DNA of 64,000 nucleotides from CALOCN01 sp942491735 (GTDB taxonomy: Bacteria > Eisenbacteria > RBG-16-71-46 > JABDJR01), in the NCBI GenBank assembly GCA_942491735.1, contig CALOCN010000014.1:2356001-2420000 (forward strand), written 5' to 3'. Under the pieces are notes generated by a model. That model was not told where the DNA came from. It ran no database searches and was given only the letters and a program-made list of their open reading frames with translations. Numbering within the stretch: the stretch's first letter is position 1; every line of letters begins with the position of its first letter. Positions 33,598 through 42,119 of the stretch are shown in pieces. The position numbers and the translations under genes are program-made.

Positions 33598-34920
33598 TTA
33601 CGGCGCTCGCAGACCCAGGGCCCGACGCGCCTCTCCCACCACCAGAAACGAACCGGCGATCAGGAGAGCCTCGGGCTTCAGGGCCAACGCGCGCTCCATG
33701 GCCTGGGTCACCGTACCTCCTGGCGTCGCGGTGCGACCAAGCCCCGCGATCGCCTCGCCCAGTTGTTCCAGGGACGCCGCACGCGGGTTGTCGGCGCAGC
33801 AGGTGACGATCTGCTCCATCAGAGGCAGCAAAGGCCGGAGGAACGCCCCCTGACGCTTGTCACGGGCCATTCCAACCACCCCCACAAGACGCAGTCCGTC
33901 GAAGTGCTCCCGGAGTGCCCTGGCGACGGCCCGGCCGGCGGCGGGATTGTGTCCCCCATCCAGGATGACCCAGGTCTCTCCAAGCCGCCGCACCTCGAGC
34001 CGCCCGGGCACCCGGACACCGGCAAGACCGCGACGCACCGCGGGACGCAGGACGGACGGCGGAAGAAGGCTTTCCGCCACCGCCACGACGGTGGCCAGGT
34101 TGACCCCGGCGTGGGTTCCCAGGAGCCGGGTACGGATGCGTCCGTAGTCGGTCTCACCCCGGACCCTGAAGGTGCTTCCGTCCGGGTGAATCCCGGCATG
34201 CTCCACCTGGACCCGCTCCACCGGTCGAACCGGGGTGACCCGCACCGACCGGGCCCGATTGGCAATGGCTTCCCAGGCCTGGGTTGACTGCGGCATGACG
34301 AAGGCCGCGCCTCCCCGTTTGATGATGTGCGCCTTGTCCGCCGCGATGCCTCCCACGGTCCGTCCCAGGACCCGGGTGTGATCCACCGAAACCGGGGTCA
34401 GAACGACGGGACCGGCAGGGATTACATTGGTCGAGTCCATGCGCCCCCCCAGACCCACCTCGATCACCGCGCGTTCCACCCCGGCCTCCTGGAACTGCAG
34501 CAGGGCGAGGGCGGTGAGGTACTCGAAGGTAGTGCGAAAACCGGCTCCGCTCTTTGACCCGAAGATCGCATCCAGGCGCTCCACCCCCGCACGAAACGCC
34601 TCACGGGAGATGGGCCGTCCCTCGAGACGGATCCGCTCCCGCATGCTCTGAAGGTGCGGCGAGGTGTAGAGCCCCGTCCGCAGTCCCCCTGCCCGCAGGA
34701 TCCGCTCCAGGAGCCATGAGACACTTCCCTTGGCATTGGTCCCCCCCACATGCACCGTGGGGACCGCGTGAGGGTCCCATCCCGCGGCCAGGAGACGTTT
34801 GCGGAACTGGCGCAAACCATGCGTCCGCTCCTCCTGGCGGTACCGCGTCCGGACCTCATAGTTGACGAAGCTCAGGAGATGGCGCTCGGCGGCCTCGGCG
34901 GTGTGGAAACGCCGGCTCAT
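33598..34920 (-). CDS. folC: bifunctional folylpolyglutamate synthase/dihydrofolate synthase
   Basis: Protein of 440 residues. The Mur-ligase-type ATP loop is HVGGTNAKGSVSWLLE near residue 57 (GTNAKGS in place of the more common GTNGKGS). Other signatures: GLYTSPHLQSMRERI, AVIEVGLGGRMDSTNV, SVDHTRVLG with IAADKAHIIK (carbamylated-Lys region) and VILDGGHNPAAG. It adds glutamate to dihydropteroate and folates. It lies seven bases after the metallopeptidase gene and is the last of the minus-strand operon that begins with the beta-helix protein. Confidence 0.93.
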   Translation of the reverse strand: MSRRFHTAEAAERHLLSFVNYEVRTRYRQEERTHGLRQFRKRLLAAGWDPHAVPTVHVGGTNAKGSVSWLLERILRAGGLRTGLYTSPHLQSMRERIRLEGRPISREAFRAGVERLDAIFGSKSGAGFRTTFEYLTALALLQFQEAGVERAVIEVGLGGRMDSTNVIPAGPVVLTPVSVDHTRVLGRTVGGIAADKAHIIKRGGAAFVMPQSTQAWEAIANRARSVRVTPVRPVERVQVEHAGIHPDGSTFRVRGETDYGRIRTRLLGTHAGVNLATVVAVAESLLPPSVLRPAVRRGLAGVRVPGRLEVRRLGETWVILDGGHNPAAGRAVARALREHFDGLRLVGVVGMARDKRQGAFLRPLLPLMEQIVTCCADNPRAASLEQLGEAIAGLGRTATPGGTVTQAMERALALKPEALLIAGSFLVVGEARRALGLRAP

Positions 34921-34927
34921 GACCGGG

Positions 34928-35362
34928 TCAGAAGCCGAGACCCAATTGTGCCTCCGCCGCTTCGGCTTCCCGTTGGGCCAGCACCTGGGTGAGGCGGCGC
35001 CAGTACCGATTCACGGTATGTCCGTTGATGGCCTCCCCCTGCCCCCGGTGATTGCGCAACGCGCCGGAGAAGGTCTTGGGGATGTGCAGCAGCTCGTGGA
35101 TGAGGACCTTGGTCTGCTCCTCCTCCGGCAGGGTGTCGAAGTGCTCGGCCAGGACCTCGATGACGTACTGGGGCTGGATCTCCAGGGCCTCGCGCCACAT
35201 GGACGGCAACTCCCAGATCCGGGCGTAGGCATTGGCGGTGGATCCCCGGGAGCGTCGGGCGTGGAGACGCGCGGCATCGATGTGCTCCATCCCGAGCAGA
35301 TCGACGAGATCGGTCAGGCGTGCGGAAATGTCGGGCGCGGGCTCATGGTGAAATCGTGGCAT
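34928..35362 (-). CDS. small putative zinc metallopeptidase (HExxH)
   Basis: Protein of 144 residues without a signal peptide. The motif VLIHELLHIPKTFSGALRNH holds HELLH, the zinc and catalytic residues, near residue 88, followed by GQGEAINGHTVNRYWRRL where a third ligand (His) is likely. This matches a family annotated as putative phage-type metallopeptidases, found widely in archaea and bacteria without known substrate. Four bases or fewer separate it from the MBL hydrolase upstream, and folC follows after seven bases. It is cytoplasmic by sequence. Confidence 0.75.
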   Translation of the reverse strand: MPRFHHEPAPDISARLTDLVDLLGMEHIDAARLHARRSRGSTANAYARIWELPSMWREALEIQPQYVIEVLAEHFDTLPEEEQTKVLIHELLHIPKTFSGALRNHRGQGEAINGHTVNRYWRRLTQVLAQREAEAAEAQLGLGF

Positions 35363-35365
35363 GGA

Positions 35366-36124
35366 TCAGACCTGCAGCCGGGTGCCGTCGGAGGCGAGGA
35401 GGATGGGGCCGGAGTAGGCCTCGGCCGCCTCGGGGATGCGGGCTCGATCATCCGCTAGCGGGTAGAGGTGCGTCAACACCAGCTGGGCCACGTCGGCGGT
35501 TGCGGCCAGCCTCCCCGCTTCCCGTGCGCTGAGATGACCCGGGGCGGGTTCGTTGGCCAGGGTGGAACACTCGCAGACCAGGACATCGACATCGCGCGCC
35601 AGGTCCACCAGCCGGTCACACCACGCCGTGTCCCCGGTCACGGCCAGTCGTCCGCCCCGCTCACCGGTCACCCGGAACCCGATGTCCCGGACCGAGTGGT
35701 TGAGCTCGAAGGCCTCCAAAGTGAACGGACCGGTCCGCAGGGTGTCCCCGTCGTTGAGTTCGGTCACGGTCAATCCCGCCTTTCCCCCATCGGTCCAGGA
35801 GGCGATGCCGTGCCGCAGCGCATCGAGGTAGGCCGAGAAACCGCGGGGCCCCACGATGTGGATCGGGTCCGTCCGCTCGTACCCGGGCGTGTAGGCGGTG
35901 GCAAACAGGAACTGCAGGACATCCAGGGTGTGGTCCGGATGGATGTGGGTGAAACAGAGGGTCCGGGTGCGCCGGAAATCCAGCCCCAACTCGGCCTGTC
36001 GGCGCAGGGTGCCGCTCCCCCCGTCGAAGGTGATCTGGAAGTCGCCATCCTCGACGGCCAAGGCGGGTGTCGAACGCCGGGGCGAGGGAACCAACGTGCC
36101 CGAACCCACCACGGTAACGATCAC
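35366..36124 (-). CDS. MBL-fold metallo-hydrolase (RNase Z-like)
   Basis: Protein of 252 residues with a GTG start placed immediately after the cutA stop. The metal-binding motif FTHIHPDHTLDVL (HxHxDH) is near residue 60, with later ligands in ELNHSVRDIGF, VTGDTAWCDRL and LTHLYPL. The N-terminal GSGTLVPSPRRSTPALAV and the order of motifs resemble RNase Z and PhnP/phosphodiesterase-type MBL proteins rather than beta-lactamases. The substrate cannot be told; a nucleotide or RNA phosphodiester is most likely. Confidence 0.82.
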   Translation of the reverse strand: MIVTVVGSGTLVPSPRRSTPALAVEDGDFQITFDGGSGTLRRQAELGLDFRRTRTLCFTHIHPDHTLDVLQFLFATAYTPGYERTDPIHIVGPRGFSAYLDALRHGIASWTDGGKAGLTVTELNDGDTLRTGPFTLEAFELNHSVRDIGFRVTGERGGRLAVTGDTAWCDRLVDLARDVDVLVCECSTLANEPAPGHLSAREAGRLAATADVAQLVLTHLYPLADDRARIPEAAEAYSGPILLASDGTRLQV

Positions 36125-36469
36125 CTAGGCCTCCACGACCTCCGTCGACTCGCGCACCCAGCCAAGGTAGGCGCCCAGGCCCGCCGCGACCGGGACCACG
36201 AGGATCTCCGGCATGTCGTAGGGATGGATCTCGGCAAGGCGCCGGGTCAGTTCCGGCGCGCGTCGCGCATGGGTCTTGATGATCAACTGCACCTCGCTCG
36301 CCGACTCGATCATTCCCTGCCAGTGGTAGAGCGACTGTGCCCCCGGGATCCGGGTCACACAGGCGGCGAGACGCTCTTCGAGCAGGATGCGGGCCATGCG
36401 TTCCGCCTCCCCATCCGAGGGGGCCGTGGAGAGAACCACGACGGCGACGTCGGGAGCGTTGTCCGTCAC
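36125..36469 (-). CDS. cutA: CutA-like trimeric signalling/divalent-ion protein
   Basis: Protein of 114 residues with a GTG start overlapping the beta-helix gene stop (GTGA). RMARILLEERLAACVTRIPG, SLYHWQGMIESASEVQLIIKT and EIHPYDMPEILVVPV are the conserved blocks of CutA1. CutA trimers are linked to copper tolerance in E. coli, but the cellular role is unsettled. The long open frame upstream of the GTG is shadow of the beta-helix gene. Confidence 0.9.
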   Translation of the reverse strand: MTDNAPDVAVVVLSTAPSDGEAERMARILLEERLAACVTRIPGAQSLYHWQGMIESASEVQLIIKTHARRAPELTRRLAEIHPYDMPEILVVPVAAGLGAYLGWVRESTEVVEA

Positions 36470-37539
36470 CGGCCCGAGTCGCCCTGGGATTCGGGCCCGG
36501 CGGGGGGGGTGGGCTGGTCGTCCTCCAGGATGATCGCGTCGAGGAGACGCGGATCCACGAGGACCACGCCACCGGCGTCCGGATCGTCCAGGGCGTCGAT
36601 GATCCGGCTGTCGATATGACCCTGAACCGTGTCGTCCCCCCACCAGTTGTTGGCCAGGTCGAGCTTGACCGGGGATCCGTATTCCCCGACCAGGATCTCT
36701 CCCTTCGCGTTCTCGAAGATGTTGTTGTGGGAGACGACCGGCTGGGCGCCGGCGCTGAGGTAGAGTCCGTACTCGTTTCCGGTAATCGTGTTGTAGCGGA
36801 AGGTGGGGTTCGCGTTGCGGACGGTGACCCCCGGCCCCACGCAATGGCTGATGACCGTGCGCTCGACGCTGCCCTTGGTCTTGGCGAGGTAGGCCACCGA
36901 CTGCTGGTTGGCAACCAGGAAACTGTGGTGGACGATCACCTCGGCGCCGCGCTGGGCATAGACCCCGTATCCGGTCCCGCCGGAGTTCCCCACCGCGGTG
37001 ACGATGCAGCCGTCGAGGGTCGCCTTTCCACCGGTGACGAGGAGCCCGTAGTTGGCGCACAACTGGAGAGTGGAGTCGACGATCCGTGCCGTGCCGCCGG
37101 GGCCTACCCGGACCGCCTCGTTGCAGTACTCGATCTTGGCCGCGGTGATGTCGGCAACGCCCCCGTCCTGGACCACCACCCCTTGCCAATCCGTGCGTCG
37201 CGAGACCGTGTTGTCCGTGGTGAGGTACACCGTGTCCTTGGCCGCCCCCTGGATCACCAGGTTGCCGTCCACGATCATCTCGAGGTCGAACGAGTTGACG
37301 CCGTGCATGTCGTTGATGTCGGCCCGGAACCGAACCGTCACCCCTCCCTCGATCCGCAGGGTCACCCCCGCCGGGACGACGATGTCCTTGCTCGCGATGT
37401 AGGGACTCCCGAGCTTGGTCCAGACGGTGTCCTTGTCGATGCTCCCCCCCACCCGGGTTTCCGCGGCGGCAGGCCCGGCCATGCCGGCCAGAGTGACAAG
37501 GGTCGCGACGATCCATGTGGCGAGGTGGCGATGCGTCAT
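36466..37539 (-). CDS. secreted right-handed beta-helix (parallel beta-helix repeat) protein
   Basis: Protein of 357 residues with AGGAGAG before the ATG and a signal peptide ending at GPAAA (residue 26). The mature protein is made of repeated short strands of PbH1 type (WQGVVVQDGGVADITAAKIEYC, GLLVTGGKATLDGCIVTAVG, VSHNNIFENAKGEILVG), followed by LANNWWGDD, a closing block common in NosD/pectate-lyase-fold proteins. It may bind or cleave polysaccharide; no catalytic residues can be assigned. It is the first gene of an operon with cutA, the MBL hydrolase, metallopeptidase and folC. Confidence 0.8.
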   Translation of the reverse strand: MTHRHLATWIVATLVTLAGMAGPAAAETRVGGSIDKDTVWTKLGSPYIASKDIVVPAGVTLRIEGGVTVRFRADINDMHGVNSFDLEMIVDGNLVIQGAAKDTVYLTTDNTVSRRTDWQGVVVQDGGVADITAAKIEYCNEAVRVGPGGTARIVDSTLQLCANYGLLVTGGKATLDGCIVTAVGNSGGTGYGVYAQRGAEVIVHHSFLVANQQSVAYLAKTKGSVERTVISHCVGPGVTVRNANPTFRYNTITGNEYGLYLSAGAQPVVSHNNIFENAKGEILVGEYGSPVKLDLANNWWGDDTVQGHIDSRIIDALDDPDAGGVVLVDPRLLDAIILEDDQPTPPAGPESQGDSGR

Positions 37540-37597
37540 GGTCTCTCCTGGCCCGCCCGCTGGCGCACGGACCTCGAACGGGGTGTGCGAACCCCAA

Positions 37598-37627
37598 ATG
37601 CTATCAGTCGGCGAAGTGTCGGTTCAA
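37598..37627 (-). promoter_or_regulatory. promoter of the beta-helix-cutA-MBL-folC operon
   Basis: On the minus strand TTGAAC (37627-37622), 18 bases, TAGCAT (37603-37598), 58 bases before the ATG at 37539. It overlaps the end of the preceding DUF4340 gene. Hexamers are the same as at 25295-25323. Confidence 0.55.
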
Positions 37628-38976
37628 GAACCGGACCGGGCGGCCTGATCCAGGATATAGGTCCAGAGTGGACCGGTCTGGCGATCAGGAAGGAGCAGGA
37701 TGTCGTCTGGGCGGGCATGCCGCCCTCCACGCACCCGGATGGGGCGCAGGCCCTGGGCGGCAACTCCTACGTCTACCACGGCCAACGTATCGACATTCCC
37801 CTCCCAGACCAGGGTCCCTTCCGGCCGATCCAGGCCCCATCGGGCCAACGCCTGGGGACTCACCCGATCGAAGGACTCGGCGCGCAGGACAATCCAGTTG
37901 CGAAAGACATCCCGGATCCCGGGCGCGATCCCGATGCTGTCGCTCCACACGAAGGTCGCGGATCGACCCGGGGCATCCAGGTGAATCGCGTCCACCGAGA
38001 CCAGACCGAAACGGAACGGCGCGGCATCCGCGAAGGCCTCCGGCCCGCTCCGCAGGACCTCCAGGTACTTCGGCGAGACACCCAGGAGATGGGGTCTCAG
38101 ATCCGACTTGGCCGCGACCAGGATCTCCTGGGGAAGATCCGAGATCGCAGGCAAGTCATCGCCGAGCCACACGCTGAGGACGTCCCCGTTGCGGGTCACC
38201 ACCCGCGCCCCGGCCCGCGGGTCGAGCAATCCGAAGTCCTGGAGGTTGCCCCCCTCCCCTTCGGTCACGAAGCGGTGGATGTTCATATGACCCACCGAGG
38301 AAAGGAAGTTGCGGGCCTTCTTCTGATCCACCGGAGCGTTGTAGGGGGCGAGGAGCTCCCACCGGTTCTCGGCGCCACGGGCCAGGGTCACCCGCACCGA
38401 GGCGCCTGGTCCCAGAAGTTGGAAGGTGTCGGCACGGGTTTCGTGGAAGGGCATGAGCCGCGTATCCCGCAGTTCCAGGGTGGACTTGAGAAGAAACGAA
38501 CGCACCAGACGGGCATCCATGAGCCCGACTTCCAATCGGGAGCCGGCCCGGATGTAGTCGTAGCTGTCGTTGAGGGTAAAGGCCCCGATGGTCAGCGTGT
38601 CCGACTCCAGCCCGTCGGCATAGGCCGCCACGATGCGGCCCCGGGAGATCCGCATGCCGTAGGTATCCATCTTTTCCGGAGTCAACGGATAGGTTCGCGC
38701 CACCCGGATGTCGGCCAGACGCTTGAGCATGGTCTCGGCCACCAGGTGGTCCGCGGGATACCGGACCGGCCGGATCACTTCCCACCCGCTCGCCCCTCCC
38801 GGGACGAGCACGGTGGTGTCGGGGCCGTGGGCCACGGTCAGGGTATCGGGGAGCCGTCGCTTGAGCGTGAAGTAGGGCGCGTCCTCGGGAGTCGGATCGG
38901 GTCGTACCAGGATCAGGGTGACCGCAAGCAGGACCATGAAACCGATGGCCGAGAGCAACAGGGGACGTCGATTCAT
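37624..38976 (-). CDS. DUF4340 membrane-anchored protein of a Gld-type ABC system
   Basis: Protein of 450 residues, ATG at 38976 overlapping the GldG-like stop (ATGA). One N-terminal membrane helix (LLLSAIGFMVLLAVTLILV) anchors a long periplasmic region of beta-rich repeats: two similar halves with WEVIRPVRYPAD/AETMLKRLADIRV and WELLAPYNAPVDQKKARNFL, the DUF4340 pattern. DUF4340 genes commonly follow GldF/GldG-like transporter genes. The role is unknown; it may be an exported accessory subunit. It is the last gene of the M48-ABC operon. Confidence 0.8.
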   Translation of the reverse strand: MNRRPLLLSAIGFMVLLAVTLILVRPDPTPEDAPYFTLKRRLPDTLTVAHGPDTTVLVPGGASGWEVIRPVRYPADHLVAETMLKRLADIRVARTYPLTPEKMDTYGMRISRGRIVAAYADGLESDTLTIGAFTLNDSYDYIRAGSRLEVGLMDARLVRSFLLKSTLELRDTRLMPFHETRADTFQLLGPGASVRVTLARGAENRWELLAPYNAPVDQKKARNFLSSVGHMNIHRFVTEGEGGNLQDFGLLDPRAGARVVTRNGDVLSVWLGDDLPAISDLPQEILVAAKSDLRPHLLGVSPKYLEVLRSGPEAFADAAPFRFGLVSVDAIHLDAPGRSATFVWSDSIGIAPGIRDVFRNWIVLRAESFDRVSPQALARWGLDRPEGTLVWEGNVDTLAVVDVGVAAQGLRPIRVRGGRHARPDDILLLPDRQTGPLWTYILDQAARSGS

Positions 38977-40439
38977 CGCCGCCGCCACCAGACCCCGACC
39001 CCCGACCCCAGGACGATCAGGGGAAAGATCACCACCACCGCCACCAGCAGGGCGCGACCCTGCTGCCGGGTCATCACCACCGGACGATCGGTCCGCTTGC
39101 GGGCACGGATCCCGATGAGCTCATCGTCGTTGGTCAGCCACTGGACCGCCCCGAGGAAGAGATCCCCGTTGGCGCCGCGGGCGATGTGGCGCTCGCTGGC
39201 GAAGTCGGCGTCCCCCACCACGAGAAGGCGCCCGGGGAGCCCCTCGGGCACGTCCCATTCCGCGGCCGCCGCGACCCCCCGGCCCCGTGGAGCATCCAGG
39301 GAGTCCCCGGTCACCGTAGTGCGGGATCCGGTCCCGATGATGACGGCGGAGCGCACGCCGGCCGGGGCAGGGTTGCGCAGCACTTCCCCGGCGCCCGGGA
39401 ACACGGCGGGAAACACCCCGCTCCCCCGACGCAGCGCGGCGACGGCGGGGTGTGCGGTGACCTCCATGGAGACGATCATGCCGGGATCCGGAAGGTCGGG
39501 GTCCGAGAGATAGCGCGGATCGAACCCCAGCCCCACCCGTTCCAGGAGCGGGGTCAGCCGCACCGGATGATCCGGGTCCACGGCGAGAAGCAGACGCCCC
39601 CCCCGATCCATGAAAGCCAGCAGGCTGTCCGTTTCCGCCTCGGCCGGTTCCGACTGCGGACCGATCAGGAGGGCCACATCGATCGAGTCGAGACTTCCCC
39701 CCTCGAGGATGCTCAGGGTCAGCACGTCGAAGCCGCGGGCCATGAGGGACTGGGAGACGCTGTAGATGCCGTCGTCCCCCCGATCCCTCGGCCAGGCCTC
39801 CCCGTGTCCTCTCAGGAACGCGATTCGCCCCCGGGAACTGCGCGAGGCCCGCAGCACGGTGGCGGCAAAGTCCTCCTCGTCCACCCCGAGAAACCAGTCG
39901 TAGCGGTCACCGATTTCGACCACGGTCCCGTACTGGCGCAGGTCGAACCGGGAGGCGGTCACCGGCTCGCGGTCCGGGTCGACGATCCGGAACTCCAGGC
40001 GGGGCTCCGCCATCTTCGCTGCGGCCAGCAATCCCTCCAGGGCCGGAGCCTGGGGATCTCCTTCGGGAAAGAACCCCCACACCACCGGACCCTCGGGCGC
40101 GGCCCGAAGGATGCTCACCGTCTCCGGGGCGAGGGTGAACAGGCGATCGCCGGTGACATCGACCCAGGTCCGATAGCGCGCGGCGAGGACGTTGACCAGG
40201 ATGAGGCTGCCCAGCACGAACAGCATCACTCCCAGGGCGTTGCCCCCCTCGCGGGTGCTGCGTTGCCCCAGGAAGGACTCGACCTGACGTCCGGCGCGAA
40301 AGAAGTAGATCAGGAACAGCAGCACCCCGACCACCGCGAGAGCCAGGGTGAACGGACCGGATCCGGCCACGAGGAGACGGATGCCCCCGGCCAGCACCAG
40401 AGCGGCCAACCCGGCGAAGCCGAAACGCTCCGGGGTCAT
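38973..40439 (-). CDS. GldG-like auxiliary ABC-exporter protein (PF09822 type)
   Basis: Protein of 488 residues from the ATG at 40439, overlapping the permease stop (ATGA). Two or three N-terminal membrane helices precede a large periplasmic domain with RTWVDVTGDRLFTLAPETVSIL, the signature of the GldG/ABC-type uncharacterised transport family, then IAFLRGHGE, MARGFDVLTL and LLAFMDRGGRLLLAVDPD. A C-terminal helix (ALLVAVVVIFPLIVLGSGV) returns to the membrane. In Bacteroidota GldG works with GldA and GldF, in gliding/type IX-related export. No other gliding or T9SS genes lie in this window. Confidence 0.83.
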   Translation of the reverse strand: MTPERFGFAGLAALVLAGGIRLLVAGSGPFTLALAVVGVLLFLIYFFRAGRQVESFLGQRSTREGGNALGVMLFVLGSLILVNVLAARYRTWVDVTGDRLFTLAPETVSILRAAPEGPVVWGFFPEGDPQAPALEGLLAAAKMAEPRLEFRIVDPDREPVTASRFDLRQYGTVVEIGDRYDWFLGVDEEDFAATVLRASRSSRGRIAFLRGHGEAWPRDRGDDGIYSVSQSLMARGFDVLTLSILEGGSLDSIDVALLIGPQSEPAEAETDSLLAFMDRGGRLLLAVDPDHPVRLTPLLERVGLGFDPRYLSDPDLPDPGMIVSMEVTAHPAVAALRRGSGVFPAVFPGAGEVLRNPAPAGVRSAVIIGTGSRTTVTGDSLDAPRGRGVAAAAEWDVPEGLPGRLLVVGDADFASERHIARGANGDLFLGAVQWLTNDDELIGIRARKRTDRPVVMTRQQGRALLVAVVVIFPLIVLGSGVGVWWRRR

Positions 40440-41191
40440 GCCTTCCACCGGGTGGAGAGCACGGCCTGGGTGGCGCCGAAGAGACCGGCCGCGATGAGGG
40501 TGATGTAGAAGACGAAGTCGGATGTGTCGAGGACCCCCCGCGCGAAGTTGCCGAAGTGTCCGGTGAACGAGATATAGGCCAACACCTGCGACAGGACCCC
40601 GTCGGCAAACCGGCTCACGCTGAACGCCAGCCAGAGGATGAGAAAGGCGGCGAAGCTCACCGCGGCCGCCACCACCTGGTTCTGGGTCGTGCTGGAGAGA
40701 AACAGCCCCAGCGAGAGATAGGCCGCCCCGGTCAGGAGCAGCCCCAGGAATCCGGTCAGGACCGGGGCCCACTCCGGGGAGCCGAAGACGAACAGGAGAC
40801 CGACGTGGAACATGGAAGGGAGCAACAGCACGAGGTAGAGCGCCAGACTGGCCAGATACTTCCCCCCCACCAGGGACCACTCGGTGATGGGCGTGGTGAG
40901 CAGGATCTCCAGCGTGCCCTGGCGCTTCTCCTCGGCGAGGAGCCGCATGCTGAGCAGCGGAAGCAGGAACAGCACGATGACCGATAGGGTGCTGAAGTAC
41001 GGGCCGATCACCTGCTGGTTGACGTCGACCCCCTGCCCCCCCTGACGCACCGATCGATCCACGAAGTCGGCCAGGCCGCCGAAGAAAAAGAATCCGGATA
41101 GGACCATGAACACGGCGAGAACCACGTAGGCCACCGGGGAGGTCCAGTAGGCGATGAACTCCCGCCGGGCGATGAGGCCAAGACTACGCAT
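40436..41191 (-). CDS. GldF-like ABC exporter permease
   Basis: Protein of 251 residues with six membrane helices, starting IARREFIAYWTSPVAYVVLA, the usual ABC-2 permease opening. A periplasmic loop with VDVNQQVIGPYFSTL comes before PLLSMRLLAEEKRQGTLEILLTTPI, the ABC-2/GldF coupling-helix signature. It pairs with the ATPase at 41184, with which it overlaps by eight bases, and the GldG-like protein. Confidence 0.88.
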   Translation of the reverse strand: MRSLGLIARREFIAYWTSPVAYVVLAVFMVLSGFFFFGGLADFVDRSVRQGGQGVDVNQQVIGPYFSTLSVIVLFLLPLLSMRLLAEEKRQGTLEILLTTPITEWSLVGGKYLASLALYLVLLLPSMFHVGLLFVFGSPEWAPVLTGFLGLLLTGAAYLSLGLFLSSTTQNQVVAAAVSFAAFLILWLAFSVSRFADGVLSQVLAYISFTGHFGNFARGVLDTSDFVFYITLIAAGLFGATQAVLSTRWKA

Positions 41192-42119
41192 CGGTTACCC
41201 CTGCCGGGTCGCCCCCGGTGACCCGTCGGAAGACCGACTCCAGATCGACCGAACCATGACGCAGTTCCACGAGGTCGACCCCCGCGGCGAGGAGGACCCT
41301 TGCCACTTCGGCGGCGGTGCTCTCGGGATCCTCGACGCTGACCGTGAGTCGTCCGTCCGTCTCCGCATCCACCGCGATGACGCCTCCGATGGCCCGCAGG
41401 TCGGCAACCGGCGCCGCGCCCCGGACCCGGACCCGGAGCACCCGCGTCCCGGTGAACCGACGGGCCAGATCGGCCGCGGTCCCCGAGGCGACCAGCGCGC
41501 CCTGGTGGATGATCAGGACCCGCGCGCAGATCTGGCTGACCTCGGAGAGGATGTGGCTGGAGAGAAGCACCGTCTTCTCGCCGCTGAGATCCCGGATGAG
41601 GTCCCGAACCTCCGCCACCTGGTTGGGATCGAGACCGCTGGTCGGTTCGTCCAACAACAGGACCTCGGGGTCGCCGAGCAGGGCCTGGGCGAGCCCGGTG
41701 CGCTGCCGATACCCCTTGGAGCACTTCCCCACCAGACGGGACCGTACCGAATCCAACCCGGCAAGACCGATCACCCGATCCACTTCGGCGGTCACCGTAC
41801 GACCGGGCACGTCCTTGAGACCGGCCATGTATCGCAGGAACCCGGTCACCGTCATGTCCCGGTAGATCGGCACATCCTCGGGCAGATAGCCCACACGGCG
41901 CCGTGCCTCGCGCGACCGGGTCGCCACGTCGAACCCGGCCACTTCCACGCGTCCCTCGGTGGCCGGCATGTACCCGGTGAGGATGCGCAGGGTGGTGGTC
42001 TTTCCCGCCCCGTTGGGCCCCAGAAAGCCCACGACCTCACCCGGCGCCACCTCGAACGAGATGCCGTGCAGGGCGCGGAAGGCCGCGTAGTTCTTTACCA
42101 GGGAGTCGACGATGATCAA
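41184..42119 (-). CDS. GldA-like ABC transporter ATP-binding protein
   Basis: Protein of 311 residues with a TTG start overlapping the M48 peptidase stop (TTGA). Walker A GPNGAGKTTTLRIL near residue 37, the Q-loop region VGYLPEDVPIY, the signature CSKGYRQRTGLAQAL (CSKGY in place of LSGGQ, as is common in GldA/NatA-type proteins), Walker B VLLLDEPTSGLD and the switch His in VLLSSHILSEV are all present. The C-terminal 80 residues form the DUF4162-like extension. It powers the permease next to it. Confidence 0.93.
   Translation of the reverse strand: MIIVDSLVKNYAAFRALHGISFEVAPGEVVGFLGPNGAGKTTTLRILTGYMPATEGRVEVAGFDVATRSREARRRVGYLPEDVPIYRDMTVTGFLRYMAGLKDVPGRTVTAEVDRVIGLAGLDSVRSRLVGKCSKGYRQRTGLAQALLGDPEVLLLDEPTSGLDPNQVAEVRDLIRDLSGEKTVLLSSHILSEVSQICARVLIIHQGALVASGTAADLARRFTGTRVLRVRVRGAAPVADLRAIGGVIAVDAETDGRLTVSVEDPESTAAEVARVLLAAGVDLVELRHGSVDLESVFRRVTGGDPAGVTDA

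Noticed and set aside
36337..39513. Plus-strand open frame of more than 1000 codons
   Set aside because: Antisense to the beta-helix, DUF4340 and GldG-like genes; composition is typical of frame shadow in GC-rich DNA.
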